In this document: in pieces, positions 32,262 through 45,326 of the stretch | Layout: every line of letters starts with the position of its first letter | Numbering within the stretch: position 1 is the first letter of the stretch | DNA from: Caloramator sp. mosi_1 | GTDB taxonomy: Bacteria; Bacillota; Clostridia; Clostridiales; Caloramatoraceae | Length of the DNA: 64,000 bases | Reading direction: 5' to 3' | Assembly: GCF_028622835.1 (NCBI RefSeq) | Contig: NZ_CP117677.1 | Coordinates: 1,198,001 to 1,262,000, forward strand | Made by a program: the position numbers and the translations under genes | Notes under the pieces: model-generated | What the model was told of the DNA's origin: nothing | The model's input: the letters and a program-made list of their open reading frames with translations, nothing else | Databases searched by the model: none

Positions 32262-32291
32262 AAGGGAGCTATATCTGCTCCCTTATTTTTC
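32261..32291. terminator. Shared terminator between the ECF gene and the DUF3842 gene
   Basis: An 8-bp stem AAGGGAGC (32262-32269) pairs with GCTCCCTT (32277-32284), then ATTTTT. The DUF3842 stop (32283-32285, minus) lies within the 3' arm. Confidence 0.8.
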
Positions 32292-32680
32292 TACAAATAT
32301 ATCAATGCACTCCTTTATAGATAGCTCTTGAGTGTTGGGTATGTATATACCGTGTTTTTGTAGGGGTATAATTAATTTAGTTGCGGGGAGTTAAATATTG
32401 CCTTTGAAACTGTGGAGGTAACCTCACCACATATTCCACCAGCACAAAGTATTCCAATTGGTCCAATTATAAAGCCTATATCATTATTTAATATATATTC
32501 ACTTATGTTTTTACTACCTATTATGCCTTCTTCTGCACCAGATTTTAACATATTTTTAAGTGCGGTTTTGTTAAGTCCAAGAGCTACGATTCTAACTTGG
32601 TTATCAAATTCTTTCTTTAATTTTTTAATAATTGCTTGACCAATTCCAGCACCTTGACCATCAATAACTGCAATTAACAT
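32283..32680 (-). CDS. DUF3842 family protein (frameshifted)
   Basis: About 133 residues. The N-terminus MLIAVIDGQGAGIGQAIIKKL looks like a dinucleotide-binding beta-alpha start, followed by ALGLNKTALKNMLKSGAEEGIIG and the conserved PIGILCAGGICGEVTSTVS. The C-terminal part PLQKHGIYIPNTQELSIKEC follows a break near 32385. The family is common in clostridia, often near regulatory or metabolic genes, with no known activity. ATG 32680 after GGGGTGA. Confidence 0.8.
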
Positions 32681-32771
32681 AAAATCACCCCATAGAATAT
32701 AATACTATAAAAAATTAATAATATGAATAAAAAGTTTATAACTGAAATTTTAAATTGTGTACAAAATGTAA

Positions 32772-32799
32772 TTGCATTTTATAAAAATTGTGGTAAAAT
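32772..32799 (+). promoter_or_regulatory. Promoter of T-box(Pro)-proS
   Basis: TTGCAT (32772-32777), a 16-base spacer and TAAAAT (32794-32799), followed by the T-box leader. Confidence 0.7.
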
Positions 32800-32805
32800 A
32801 TTATG

Positions 32806-33048
32806 AAGAATTATATAAAAAGACTATGAAGAGGAATAGTAAAAGTTAGCTCCTTTTCAGAGAGGGAATGGTTGGTGCGAATTCCTAAAGGACTGATTTT
32901 GAACCCACCTCTGAGTCCTGCACCGAAGGTTAGTAGGCTGCAGCGGTTTGACCGTTATCAATTTGAGAGAATATGCATTTTGCATATTAATTAGGGTGGT
33001 ACCGCCGAAATTACGCCTCGGTCCCTTTTGGGATTCGAGGTTTTTTTA
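32806..33048 (+). ncRNA. T-box leader, proline specifier (CCC)
   Basis: Stem I holds AGAGAGGGAATGGTTGGTGCG and the specifier region TGAA-CCC-ACCTCTGAGT (CCC at 32904-32906). The T-box bulge is GGGTGGTACCGCCG (about 32993-33006). The terminator (CCTCGGTCCC with GGGATTCGAGG, imperfect) ends in seven T (33041-33047). The specifier agrees with the downstream prolyl-tRNA synthetase. Confidence 0.95.
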
Positions 33049-33143
33049 TTGCTAAAGGGAAAAGTATATTAATTAGGTGTATGTCTTAAACTAAAAGCAT
33101 TAGAGAGATATGAAAATATTACATAAAATAAGGAGGAGATAAT

Positions 33144-34586
33144 ATGGCAAAGGAAAAGGATAAAAAGCTTGTAGAAGCGATAACTTCTATGGATGAAGAT
33201 TTTGCCCAATGGTATACGGATATTGTTAAGAAGGTTGAATTAATTGATTATTCAAGTGTAAAGGGATGTATGATTATTAGGCCCTATGGATATGCAATAT
33301 GGGAAAATATCCAAAAGGATTTAGACAAAAGATTTAAAGAAACAGGACACGAAAATGTTTATATGCCACTATTTATTCCTGAGAGTCTTTTAAGAAAGGA
33401 AGCAGAACACGTTGAAGGTTTTGCACCAGAGGTGGCTTGGGTAACACACGGTGGAAGTGAAGAGCTTACAGAGAGATTATGTGTTAGACCAACTTCAGAA
33501 ACTCTATTTTGCGAACATTTTTCAAAGATAGTTCAATCCTACAAAGACCTACCAAAACTATATAATCAATGGTGTTCAGTTGTAAGATGGGAAAAGACTA
33601 CAAGGCCTTTCTTAAGAACAACTGAATTCCTATGGCAAGAAGGTCATACAATTCACGCAACAGCAGAAGAGGCAGAGGAAGAAACAATTAGAATGCTAAA
33701 CATATATGCTAAGCATTGTGAAGAGGTTTTAGCAATACCTGTTATAAAGGGAAGAAAGACAGAAAAGGAAAAGTTTGCAGGAGCAAGGGCGACATACACA
33801 ATAGAGAGCCTAATGCACGATGGAAAGGCACTTCAAACAGGTACTTCCCACTTCTTTGGAGATAACTTTGCTAAGGCCTTTAATATAAGATACCTTGATA
33901 AGAATGGACAATTACAGTATGTATATGAAACATCTTGGGGAGTTACAACAAGATTAATTGGTGCAGTTATAATGGTTCACGGTGATAATAATGGCTTAAA
34001 ACTTCCACCAAGAGTAGCCCCAATTCAAGTTGTAATTGTTCCAATTGCACAACACAAAGAAGGCGTGCTTGAAAAAGCAAATGAATTAAAAGAAAGACTT
34101 TCAAAGATAGTTAGAGTAAAACTTGATGATTCAGATAAGATGCCAGGATGGAAGTTTGCAGAGTACGAAATGAAGGGTGTTCCAGTTAGACTTGAAGTTG
34201 GTCCAAAGGATATAGAAAAGAATCAAGTTGTTCTTGCAAGACGCGATACTATGGAAAAAATAGTAGTGTCTATGGATAACTTAGAGGAAGAAGTAATGAA
34301 GCTTCTTGACGACATACACAACAATATGCTTGAAACTGCAAGAAAAAATAGAGATGAACACACATACGTTGCAACAAATATGGAGGATTTTAAGGATATA
34401 GTTGAAAATAAGCCAGGATTTATAAAGGCTATGTGGTGTGGAGACAGAGAATGTGAAGACAAGATAAAGGAAGAAACAGGTGCAACGTCAAGATGTATAC
34501 CATTTGAACAAGAACAACTAAGTAGTACCTGTGTATGCTGTGGAAAACCAGCAAAGCATATGGTTTATTGGGGAAGAGCCTATTAA
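33144..34586 (+). CDS. proS: Prolyl-tRNA synthetase, short (archaeal/eukaryotic-like) type
   Basis: 480 residues, intact. It charges tRNA-Pro. It lacks the YbaK-like insertion of E. coli ProRS and has the C-terminal zinc-binding extension ([22 protein letters not shown] ... [20 protein letters not shown]) typical of type 3. Core motifs: [64 protein letters not shown] 33144 after AGGAGGAG. T-box controlled. Confidence 0.97.
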   Translation: MAKEKDKKLVEAITSMDEDFAQWYTDIVKKVELIDYSSVKGCMIIRPYGYAIWENIQKDLDKRFKETGHENVYMPLFIPESLLRKEAEHVEGFAPEVAWVTHGGSEELTERLCVRPTSETLFCEHFSKIVQSYKDLPKLYNQWCSVVRWEKTTRPFLRTTEFLWQEGHTIHATAEEAEEETIRMLNIYAKHCEEVLAIPVIKGRKTEKEKFAGARATYTIESLMHDGKALQTGTSHFFGDNFAKAFNIRYLDKNGQLQYVYETSWGVTTRLIGAVIMVHGDNNGLKLPPRVAPIQVVIVPIAQHKEGVLEKANELKERLSKIVRVKLDDSDKMPGWKFAEYEMKGVPVRLEVGPKDIEKNQVVLARRDTMEKIVVSMDNLEEEVMKLLDDIHNNMLETARKNRDEHTYVATNMEDFKDIVENKPGFIKAMWCGDRECEDKIKEETGATSRCIPFEQEQLSSTCVCCGKPAKHMVYWGRAY

Positions 34587-34612
34587 AAAGTGCCATTAAT
34601 GGCACTTTTTAA
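34585..34612. terminator. Shared terminator between proS and asparaginase
   Basis: A 13-bp perfect inverted repeat (34585-34597 with 34598-34610, AAAAAGTGCCATT and its complement) lies between convergent genes. The proS stop (34584-34586) and ansA stop (34609-34611) both lie in its arms. The centre must open to make a loop. Confidence 0.8.
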
Positions 34613-35593
34613 TTATACAATTCCATCTCAAAAATTTTCTTTATTTCATTTAAGTCCCTTGTCTTACTTAATGCAACAATAAGCTTTATTCTTGCCTTTT
34701 GGCCAGGAAGAGTATCTCCAAATATGACACCTAAGTTTCTAAGGTCGCGTCCTCCACCTGGATATCCATAGCTGTCTAAAACACGTCCCTCAAAGCATCT
34801 TGAAACAACCACAACTGGAATTCCAGAGTCTATTGCCTTCTTAATTGAGGGGACCATATTAGGTGGAACATTGCCTCTTCCCATACCTTCTATAACAAAT
34901 CCATCTACTCTTTTTCAATACAGTAATCTATTAAAGTGGAATCCATACCTGTTACGCATTTGATGAGTTGAACATTTGCATTAACCTTGTCTATTTCGAT
35001 ATGTTGCTTTCTTATGCTGTCGCGGTAAAATATAACCTTATTGCTGTCTATTATTCCAATAGGTCCAAACAGAGGTGATTGAAATGCATTTAAGCTCATT
35101 GAATTTCTTTTGTAACTTCACTTGCACAGAAAAGCTCATCATTGAAGCAAACAAGAACACCTCTTCCCTTTGCTTCTTCTGAAATTGCAGTACAAATTGA
35201 TGCTGCAAGGTTTGCAGGACCATCATATCCAAGTTCTGAGCTATTACGCATAGCTCCTGTTACTATTATTGGTTTTTCTGAGTTTATAGTTAGATCTAAA
35301 AAGTATGCAGTTTCTTCAAGTGAATCTGTACCGTGGGTTACTACAACACCTGATATATCGTCTCTATCAAGTATATCTTTTATGAATTTTGATAGTTCAA
35401 GCATTTTTTCAGGTGTCATATGTGGTCCTGGAAGTTTAGAAAATGTAAAACTTTCAATTGAGGCAAAACCTTCTACACCTGTTACCATTGCCATTATTTC
35501 CTCAGAGCTTAGACTTGGTACAGCAGCTTGAAGCTTTGGATCTACCTTCATTGAAATAGTACCGCCATTAAATACAACAGCTACTTTCTTCAT
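34609..35593 (-). CDS. ansA: L-asparaginase, type I, cytoplasmic (frameshifted)
   Basis: About 328 residues. It hydrolyses asparagine to aspartate and ammonia. Catalytic threonines sit in VVFNGGTISMK and GVVVTHGTDSLEETAYFLD; also TGAMRNSSELGYDGPANL, a middle part MSLNAFQSPLFGPIG and the C-terminal VIEGMGRGNVPPNMVPSIKK. There is no signal peptide. ATG 35593 (MKKVAVVFNGG). Breaks near 35103 (a missing A restores TKRNSMSLNAFQSP) and 34910. Confidence 0.92.
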
Positions 35594-35645
35594 AAGTTTA
35601 CCCCCTATAGACTTATTTCAATTATATTATATATCATATATTTTT

Positions 35646-36232
35646 TTATGCTACATTATATTTCAGGTTTTCAAGGAGGTAATTGATTATAAAATTAGTT
35701 GCTGTTGTTGACACTTCAATAGCATAGTATATATCTTTTTCAATATGATGTGGAGTTGACATATAAATTTGGTGTTTAGCATCAATAAAGTTTTTAAGTT
35801 GAAATAGAGATGAAAGTTCAAGAGAAATGAATGCCTCTACAGAAGAGTTAATTATTTTATCAATTGATAGTTCTTGAAATACATTATGAAGTTCCTTTTC
35901 ATATTTTAAGTGGAGAAGAATGGGATTAAGATTTTTATTATTATGGGCATAGCAAAAGTAATCACATAGAAAGTGAGTTATAACTCCAAGATTAGTGTAG
36001 AATAATTTCAGGTCTTTCTCTTGAAAAAGTTTAGAAATGTAAGATTCTTAATCATTTGAATTATATAGTCAAAGGATTTTTCTTTATAATGTGGAATTAA
36101 AAATAAAGGTATGGAGTAATCGGGTTTAACACATCCATTTAAAAACTGATGCTCGTAAATATAGATATCAAAGTTTTCCTTGATATTAGATATAATAGAG
36201 CTACCAATTAGTTTATGTGTAGAAGATAACAT
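35646..36232 (-). CDS. Zinc-dependent phospholipase C-like protein (frameshifted)
   Basis: About 195 residues. MLSSTHKLIGSSIISNI starts the protein, with KPDYSIPLFLIPHY and GVITHFLCDYFCYAHNN; the scattered His and Asp residues match the zinc site of the phospholipase C/P1 nuclease-like family. There is no signal peptide. One break near 36025. Short members of this family are frequent in clostridia as cytoplasmic proteins of unknown substrate. Confidence 0.7.
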
Positions 36233-36324
36233 AATTTCACATCCTATTATTTATTTTCTTGAGTTAATTGTAATATTTTAATACTAAGCTTAGTTTATAG
36301 CACAGTTAAATTAAGGTAAAAAAC

Positions 36325-36346
36325 AAAGGTGCATAGCACCTTTTGT
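36325..36346 (-). terminator. Terminator of the DUF11 gene
   Basis: An 8-bp stem AAAGGTGC (36325-36332) pairs with GCACCTTT (36336-36343), 20 bases beyond the gene's stop on the minus strand, with a U-rich tail (TTTGTTTTTTACC on the minus strand). Confidence 0.7.
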
Positions 36347-36365
36347 TAGTCTGAATTACTTATTT

Positions 36366-39300
36366 CTAATATCTTTTTATAGACACTCCACGACTTCCTG
36401 AACCTTGATTGTTAATTATTACATTGTTAGATTTAATACCTTCAAAAACTATATCAGATTCTGGAGATAGTTTAAATGTCAAATCAGCTTTATTTTGAAT
36501 TGTACCTTGAGCACGCCTTAGTATTTTAACTTTGAATATAAAGGTTTTTGTTTCGCCAACACCAATACTGTCTATATAAATATCAACAGTTCCATCGCTT
36601 GCTTCTCCTGTATGGGTAACTGTACCCTCCGAATATACAACTTCAATAAATTTCAAGTCACTGTTTAAAACATCCTTTATTTGTACTGAATACATTGGAT
36701 TTGGTCCGCTATTTGTAACAACAAGTTTATATTCAACAAGCTGACCAAGAGAACCTACAATGTTTTCAGTTGTAAAATCTCCTTCCTTTGTTTTATTTCT
36801 TTGTTCTTTTAATAGGTTAGTTTCTATATTAGTAACATATACATTAGAACAAGTTTGAATTCCTGGTCCTAATTCTTCAGGTGTTAAATACCAAACTCCA
36901 AAGGCACAGTTTTGCTGAGCTTCAATTAAGGTTACAGGGTCTATAACTGCAGATTCTACTAATACATCAAAGGAGTAGTTGTAATATTCATCTTCTTCAG
37001 CATATCCATAAGGAACAACAGGGAATACTACTGTTTGGGCTTCAACTAAAACAGGTTCTATTGGATGTCCCATTAAGGTTGCATTTCCTACGTAGGTTTG
37101 ACCAATTGGCAGTATATCTGTAAACTGTCCATTTACTATACTTGTTCCCTTTGGAAGTTTAAAGGTTACAGTATATCTAATAGTAGTTCCTATAGTGGTG
37201 TAATATATATCAGCAGTTTTGCTTGCCTCAATATCAGGGAATTTTTGAATAACTTCATTGGAATCTTCTTTAGGGTAGGTTATTGGAGTTGTATTATTAG
37301 TTGAGTATATAAAACTTCCTTTGTTTTTAGAGAATCCACCTGCAGGAATACCACCTACAACCTTAACTCTAAATATAAGTGATTTTACAGTGTTTATAGG
37401 AAGTTCATCTATAGTCCATTCTATCCTTCTTAAAAGAGGAAGGTAGTTAACATTACCTATAGAGGCGTCAAAATACCCTGTATATTCTAAATAAGGTGAG
37501 ATATAATCTTCTACTGCTATATTGTAGGCTGTTGATGAACCAAAGTTGTGGACAGTCAATCTAAATTCAAGTATATCATCTGCTAAAACAGGCATTATAT
37601 CTGTTGTATAACCTGTATCTTGGGTTATATTTCTTTGGGTTTTTGCAACAAATACATAGGGTCTTGTTACTTCAACATCAACATATTCTTCTATTTCAGG
37701 ACTTAAAGTTCCTTCATCATCTATTTCGCTTGTTACTTTTACAATATTCCTTTGAGTTTCAACATAAGGCTCTACATTGTTTCCATCAAGTACCCTTGCA
37801 AGGAATGTTATTGTTATCTTTTTCTTCTCCAACCTTGCGTCAACAACTGGAATATTAAATATGATGTCGCCGTTAGAAAATATAGGGGTTAAGAAGGTTG
37901 AATCATAGCTTGCAGGGCCTAAATAAATCTGTTTAGATGGTAGGGTATCCTTTACAGCAATATTTTTAGCTATTGTTCCAAAGGGTACGGTTATTTCTAT
38001 GAAGTAGGTTATAATATCTCCAACTCTAAAGCTTTCATTTGAGGCATATTTTAAAACAGATAGTTCACCTAAGATAGCATAAACTGTATTTGAATTTTTA
38101 GGGCCATAATAAACAAGTGGTGTTTCTCCTTGTATGCCAAAGATTGCATTAAAGCTATTTGGAATTCTTTCACCTGTAAGCCCACCGGAATTTACAGAAA
38201 GGGCTATTATAGCTTTATATTCAGTATTTGCTGGAATTGATGGTATAGTCCATAGTAAATTTCCTGATACAACTGTTAGTGTTCCTGTATCTATTGATGC
38301 TATACCTATAAAGGTTAGTAATTCATCTATTGTTTCTGATATAGTTACATTAACAAGTCCATAGCTATTAGGGTTATTTACTTTAAGTTCATAGTATATT
38401 AAATCACCTACGTTAACCAATATATCATCTGTTGTAAATGGACTAAATGGAGATGTTGTTACGTTCTTTTGAGATTTTGTTAATATAAGTTCTGCATCTG
38501 ACACATAAATAGTCGAGGTAGAGGATTGCTGAGGCCCATCTGGACCAAGTGGAGTGTACTTCCAATCAAGAGTGGTTGTATTTATTTGTCCCTGCTGTGG
38601 AGGTGATGTTATACTATTTATTTTTGCCCTGAATTTGTACTCTATATTTACTTCTGATATTGTTGCATCTATCTCGGTTTCAGTAGGGAAGGTTAAGGTA
38701 GCAGATCCGATATTTACACCGTTTTTAGTAAGGGTAAACGGAACATAGCTCTGTTCAGTTGGTAATATATCGTTTATTGTAACATCATATATCTTTACAC
38801 CAAGAGGAACCCTTACATTTATGGTATATTCAATTTCCTCTCCTACAAGTGCACTTTCTTTATTTACTGTTTTTATAATTTCAGGGTAGGCGTAGTTAAA
38901 GGTAACTATATTTGATTTTACAGGGCCTAAAGTTAATGGATTTACTGTATTTGTATCATAAAGACTTGTTGCAAAGTTTTCAACAGCCTCACCAGGTATA
39001 GGAATAGAATTTACTGTGCAGGAGAATATAAGTGTTTTGGTATCTGATACAGCAAGGAAACCTTCTGTCCAGGTTACTGTACCATCTGGTGTTGGTGGAG
39101 TAGGATGAACTACAGTACCTGATGGTGCAGGAGGTATAACAGATGAAAAGGTTAAATATACTGATAGATCGTCAGTTGTTACAATGTTAAATGCATCAGA
39201 TAGCCCGTCATTTGTAATTGTTATCATATAGTGTATTTCATCACCAGATTCAATATCAAGGAGAGGATTTTTGTAAAGTCTCCACCCTTTGTTACGTTCT

Positions 39301-42300
39301 TTTGCCATTTTTCAATCTTTATATGAGGACTTCTAACCTCTACATCAACAAATGTTGAAACAACTGGTGCAGAAGGACCAACAGCAGTTAAATCCCATTT
39401 TATTGACACATTATTTCTTTGCATTTCAGTATAAGGTAGAGTTGTTTTACCATCTCTTACAATAGTTTTAAAAGTATATATTAGGGTTGTTGGTCCTAAA
39501 ATAGGTGCAGATTCTTGATAGGTTATGGTGTTACCAATAACTGTTGGAGTAACAGGCAGTGAATTTCGTGTAAAGCTATCAATCACATATTCCTGCTTAA
39601 TAGGAAATACATCTGTTACAGTTAAATTGTATGCTATGATATTTAGAGGAATAGGAATGGTAATAGTATAGGTTATTTCATCACCTATTTTTGCAGGGTT
39701 TGGAAGGGCTTCTTTTGTTATTGTAAGTGCAGGTATATAAATTCTTGTTGTGTTTGATTGTGCATTGTAGGTTACAGGATTTACATCATTTGAGTCATAG
39801 GTTGAGGTTGCTTTATTTGTTATTGAGTTTGATGCTGCAATTGGAGATTTAATTTTAACAGAGAATACAAGTGTGGCACTTGAGCCGTTGTTTAAAACAG
39901 GTATATTCCAATTAACTGCCTCAGGAGGACCTGCTACATAGGAAGGAGTTCCAACTGATGCACTAATTATTGATATAAATTCTAAATTAGAGTCTATTAC
40001 ATCGCTTAGGTTTATATTATAGGCAGGAGATGCACCATTTGAATTAATTGTTATTCTGTAATAGATTTCATCATCAGGGTTTGAGAATATTGCATCCTGG
40101 GTGTAGCCTATGCCTTGTGTTGCATTCATTTGTTCTTTAATTATAACTATATTTGGTGTTCTAACTGTTATATTTAAGTTTGATGTTCTATTTTTAGTTA
40201 GAGGTCCACCAGATACAAGTGCCCAATCTATTCTTGACTGGTTTTGCTGTGTTTGTGTGAAGGGAGGATTGTGGTTTCCGCTTATTACCCTTGCAATAAA
40301 CTTATAAACAATAGTAATTGGATTAGGGTATGAGTAAAGGTTAGGTTCTGTTGGGAAGGTTACAACTTGACCAATAACAGTTGGTGTAACAGGTATAATT
40401 GGTCCACCGTCTTGCTGCCTTGTTGCTGGTCCAATATAAGTTTGTCCTGTTGGAAGTGTATCCCTTGGCCTAAGGGAATAAACATATACTCCATAGGGGA
40501 TAGTTACGGTTAAGGTGTATTCAATATCATCGCCTATTTCTGCCAATAGTTGTGATGCAGTTTTTACCAAAGTTAGGTTTGGAGCTATTAGATTTACAGT
40601 GTTTGAACTTCCACTATATTCTATGCCATATCCATTGTCATTGGTGTTATAAATAAATGTTGCTTTATTTGATGTTGATGAGTTTGCTGCAAAGCCTGGT
40701 AATGTTTCAACCCTAAAGGTTAGTGTTGCAGACTGACCTGTAAGAAGTACAGGTATAGTCCAAGTTACTGTGCCTAAAGAGTAGGATGGAGTACCTAAAG
40801 TTGCGTTAAAGCTGCCAGAGACAAAACTTAAAAGTGGATTTAATACATCTGTAATAACTGTGTTATAGGCTGTTTCAAGACCATTATTATTTACTGTAAT
40901 TCTATATTCAATTACATTTCCTACGCTAAAACTTAAATCAGTTGTTCTAAATGTTCCATTTAGTGTATAGTTTCTTTGCTCTTTAGTTGCAATTATATTT
41001 GGAGTTTTAACTATTAAATTCTTATTTGTTGTTTCTGGTATAGCAGGTGTACCTGAGGTATCAATATCCCATTCAACCTTTGCTGTATTTAGCTGATTTT
41101 CGCTAAATGGAGGAATATGGGCAGCAGATACAACCCTAATATCAAAGGAGTAAAGGAGTTTAACCTCATTAAGTGTAGCATTAACTACGGGTATAGTTGG
41201 AAAGATTACATTTGGTGGAGTAACTACTACGGTAATTGGGTTACCATCTAATGTTGCATTTCCAACAAAAACTTGTTCAGGAATTTTAAATGTGTCGGTT
41301 ACCTTTACGTTATAGGCAATAGTTCCCTTTGGAACAGTTACTTCAAGTATATAGGTTGCAGTATCTCCTACCTTTACGGTTACAGGATTTATTGATTTTA
41401 CTATTTTTAATCTTTCGGTTTTTAGTATAGTAGAATCTTCAAAGGGGTCTCCTGGGTATTGATAGGATATATCCATTTGAGAATAAGGCCTTGTAAGGAT
41501 GGCTTTATTTATATAAACTTGACCACTTACAACTATGTTTGTAACTAAAACTTCATAGCTAAAGGTTAAGCTCTCACCAGGTGCAAGCTTTCTTATTAGC
41601 ATAGAAACATTTTGTCCTACAAAACTTGGAGCATCATATATTCCTGTACCTGTTACGGAATAGTTACCGTTATACAAAAGTCCATCAGGAATTATATCTG
41701 TTAAGGTCATCATAAAGGCATCTGTTGTAAGATTATCTACTGTTTGGGTATTTTTTATTGTTATTGTATAGGTATAAACTTCACCAGCTTGAATTGCATT
41801 AACATTAGGCCCTGTAACTGATTTATCAAACTCTATATTTGGTGTTCCAAATTTTACTTCAACTTGGTCTCTATCGCTATATGAAAGCCCTAAACTATTT
41901 CTTCCTGCAAGCTTTGCAAGGTTGTTTTTTACAGTATTGATTGGTAGATTTAAAACAGGGATTTTAAAGGTTGCAGTCCACAGGGTATTTCCAGGTAAAT
42001 CTCCTAAACTCCATCTAAATCCATTAGGTGAAACGGTAAAGGGAGCAAAAGGTCCTATCAATGTTCCACCATAGATGATTGGTGAAGGTGGCAAAGGTCC
42101 CATATTATATGGTGCATAATCATCTATTTCTATATTAAGTTGAGCAGCATTTAAGCTTAAGGCATTATATTCAATAAAAAATTCAATTAAATCTCCAGGA
42201 GAAGCCACATCAAATGGCTTAGGTGTACCGTCTTTGTAGTAGTAACCTAAAACTTGCTTGTCTATAAAAGGTCTTTTGATGTATGAGGTTGCAGAGGAAC

Positions 42301-43596
42301 TATCTGGTGTTTGCCAAAGAGTAGACTGGTTTATTCCATTAATATTTGATCTATTTGTTAGACTGTCATTTGATGCAACAGGATTTGAATTTACATAGTT
42401 TGCTTTTGTTAAAGTTTGGAATGTTATAGTACCTGTTGTACCAGTGGTTAAGGTACCTAAATTCCAAATTAGGGTTGTTGTTCCATTAGGGTTTACAGTA
42501 ATTGATGATGGAGAAGGATTTGCAGAACCTAAAACATATTCCATTCCATCAGGTATTATATCTTCTATTACAACATTGTTTACATTGTCATATTGGTTTA
42601 CTTTATATATGAGTCTATATGAGTTTGTAACTCCAACGTCAGTTATAGATGAGCCTATAATAGATTTATCTATTGTAATATCCTTTGCGATAGTAGTTAA
42701 GTTTGCAGTTACAGGACCTGATAGACCATCAAGTATAGCTGTGTTTACTAAAGGTGTATCGTGGGGTATTTTTGTCCTGAATTTTCTGTGCAGCTTAAGG
42801 TATATTTATCCCATATAGCAACATCAAAGTTTATGGTGTTGGTACTTCCTGCAGATAAAGTTTTGCTACCCCAGTCTATAACAGTATAGTTTTTACAACC
42901 TGGAGAAGGTGAAGGTACTGATACATTTGGATTTAAAAAGCTTGAGGAATTAGGTCCTGAAGCAGTGATATTGCCTAAATATCTGATTCCATTTGGAAGG
43001 TTATCAATCAATGTTATATTTGACGATTCACGGGTATTGTTGTCTAATATAAGGGTATAGGTAAATGGCCAAAGTGGATTTGGAGCTAAAATCAATCCCG
43101 CGCCCTTTGGCATTTTGCCAGGCCCTTGTTTTATTAGATTGTATCTTAAGGGAATTATATTATTTGTTATGCTTTTTATAACTTCTAAATTACCAGGGTC
43201 GTCATTTCCTCTTGGGAGTGTATCAACCTTTGCAACTAAATTTAGATTTGGAACGGGTATATCAAAGGGAACAGGAAGTGAAGTGCTTCTAAAGTATTCT
43301 TCCGATTTTATTTCAACAGATACGGTGTAGTTTAATTCGTTTGGAGCAAGGTTCTTAACGTTAACCCACTTTACAGTAATTGAACCATCTAAGTTATTTA
43401 TAACTTCTGTAGGAGAGATGCTGCTTGATTGAAATGAAAAGCCATCTGGAATAGTAAGTTCAAAGTAAAGGTTGTATCCTCTATCTACTAAGCTTGTGTT
43501 GGAGAAGGTAAGGTTTAAAGTAGAAGTTTTACCAAGTACAATTTTTAAAGGTTGTAGCGATTGATTTACTAAGAATTCTGATGGAGATATTGCCAT
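36366..43596 (-). CDS. Giant DUF11-repeat protein without signal peptide (frameshifted)
   Basis: About 2,410 residues, the longest gene of the window. It consists almost wholly of beta-sandwich DUF11 repeats alternating in two types. One type has GD.ITYTI..P.G..AYN..V.D.LP..Q.YVG; the other follows K.Q.N.T...FTT and has Y.I.V.N.G...AYN. The K-x-Q-x-N-x-T start occurs at least six times, so there are at least six long pairs of about 280 residues. The N-terminus is MAISPSEFLVNQSLQPLK, not a signal peptide, and the C-terminus SGSRGVSIKRY has no sorting signal. ATG 43596 after AGGAGG. Breaks near 42765 and 39260. Perhaps a spore-surface or cell-surface fibre with unusual export; unproven. Confidence 0.82.
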
Positions 43597-43734
43597 ATTG
43601 ACCTCCTAAAAGATTTTTCTCGTATTATTATATTCATTCTTTATAACAATGATGAATGGGAGGTAACTTTATAAAATTTAGAAGATATTTATGTTTATTA
43701 AACATATAATAAAATAAAGCAATTATAGGAAAAA

Positions 43735-44849
43735 ATGTATGAAGAATTTATGTGTCCTTTTTATTTAGATGGGAATAATGAGATTGAACCAGAAATATAT
43801 AGTGCATTAGAGTTACTTTTACAATTTAAATCAAAGGAAGTTGATTTGTTTATTGAAGTTGGTAGAGAAAATAGAGAATTTGTTAAGGTAATAAGACCTT
43901 TAGAGAATATATGTGATGTAAAGGATAAATGGACTGGAGTAAGAAGGTATAATATAAAGGATGGAGTGGTAAATCATATTGATTTAGGAAAAAGGAATAT
44001 GGCACATCCAAAGGAACTTTATGAATTTATATGTTGGGGGTTAAAAAATTCAAAGGCAAAATATAATGCACTTGTTATTGCTTCCCACGGTTTTTCCTTC
44101 GTTGGTGGAATAACGGATTTTACCTTTGATGTTCCCTATGTTATGCCTATAGAAGATATGTGCTATAGTATAAACAAGGCTCTTTTGGATTGTAGAAAAA
44201 GATTAGATTTGTTTTTTTAGATATGTGCTTTATGAACTATATAGAAATATTATATGAAATAAAAAAAGACAAGATAATATAAATTATATTTTAACTTATT
44301 ATGGTGAAGGGGATTTTGGTGGAATTAATTATGTTAGCTTTATTGATAATTTTTTAGATTAATAGATAGGGATAAAAACCTATTATATTTTTAGAAAGAG
44401 ATAATCTTATATTAAGTAGACCAACAAAATCAAAGATAAAGGAAATAAAGAATTTTTGTAGTAGTTTTGCAAAGGAATGTATAGAAAAAGGATATAAAGA
44501 TATAGAAACTGTAAAAAATAATGTAGGACTTATTTATGTATATGAAAAAATAAATAATATAGTATGCTTTAAGTCAAAAAATTCCAAGGGAATACAAATA
44601 ATAGATTTTAATATAGAACAATTAGATAAAATATATAGAAATTTAGCCTTTTCAATTGAAAATTATTGGATGAGTTTGATATCTAAGGATTATATAGTAT
44701 GTAATAAGCAAGAAATAAATTTATTACCTAAAAGGCTTACTAAATCTGCAATACTTGGTCTTATACTTTCATTGAATAGTGGTATTGATATAAAGGAAGC
44801 AACAAATATTTTAAATAATGTAGTTAAGGTTAAAGGTTGGAATATTTGA
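43735..44849 (+). CDS. Clostripain-like (C11 family) cysteine peptidase (frameshifted)
   Basis: About 371 residues. The catalytic His is in ALVIASHGFSFVGG and the catalytic Cys in DMCFMNYIEILYEI, the C11 pattern (SHG and DxC). MYEEFMCPFYLDGNNEI opens the protein with no signal peptide. Breaks near 44215, 44350 and 44390 divide it into at least four frames; the frames agree in content and end WNI at TGA 44847-44849. It is divergent from the giant DUF11 gene with 138 bases between, so it may process that protein; this is inferred only from position. Confidence 0.7.
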
Positions 44850-44918
44850 TTTAATTTTAAAGACATATTTATCTTTAGATTAAGCAAACTAATATTAAGA
44901 TACAAAGGAGGTGTTTAT

Positions 44919-45326
44919 ATGCCTCACATAAAAAATAATCATAATGATTGTGAAGGACAAGACAGCTTAAAGGAAGTTAATGCAAGGAGAGTTGACCAAC
45001 TTATAGACTTAGTTGAAAAGCATACAAGAACAGAAAGACATCTTGAGGAACACTCAAATATTACTGATTTAGACGAAATAAAATATGTACTTGAACTTCA
45101 AAGACAAAGGGAAGAACAGATTAAGCATTTAAGAAATTTAATTGCTTATGGGAAAGATGATGACTTTTATAAGAGGGAAGTTGAAAATATTGAAAAGAAT
45201 CTAATTTATACAGAACATTATCTTGATCATAATAAGCATAATATGGATGAATTCACATTGCAAAAGACAATGGAAAAACAGGAGCATAGAAGGGAACAGC
45301 TTGAAAACTTAAAGCATTTACAATAG
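44919..45326 (+). CDS. Small His-rich coiled-coil protein, unknown
   Basis: 135 residues, intact, from ATG 44919 after AAGGAGG. It is highly charged and helical (VDQLIDLVEKHTRTERHLEEH, QRQREEQIKHLRNLI, EKQEHRREQLENL), rich in His, Glu and Lys, with no Trp and a single Cys near the start. This suggests a soluble coiled coil, for example a spore-coat or stress protein. I do not recognise a family. It has its own terminator. Confidence 0.75.
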   Translation: MPHIKNNHNDCEGQDSLKEVNARRVDQLIDLVEKHTRTERHLEEHSNITDLDEIKYVLELQRQREEQIKHLRNLIAYGKDDDFYKREVENIEKNLIYTEHYLDHNKHNMDEFTLQKTMEKQEHRREQLENLKHLQ

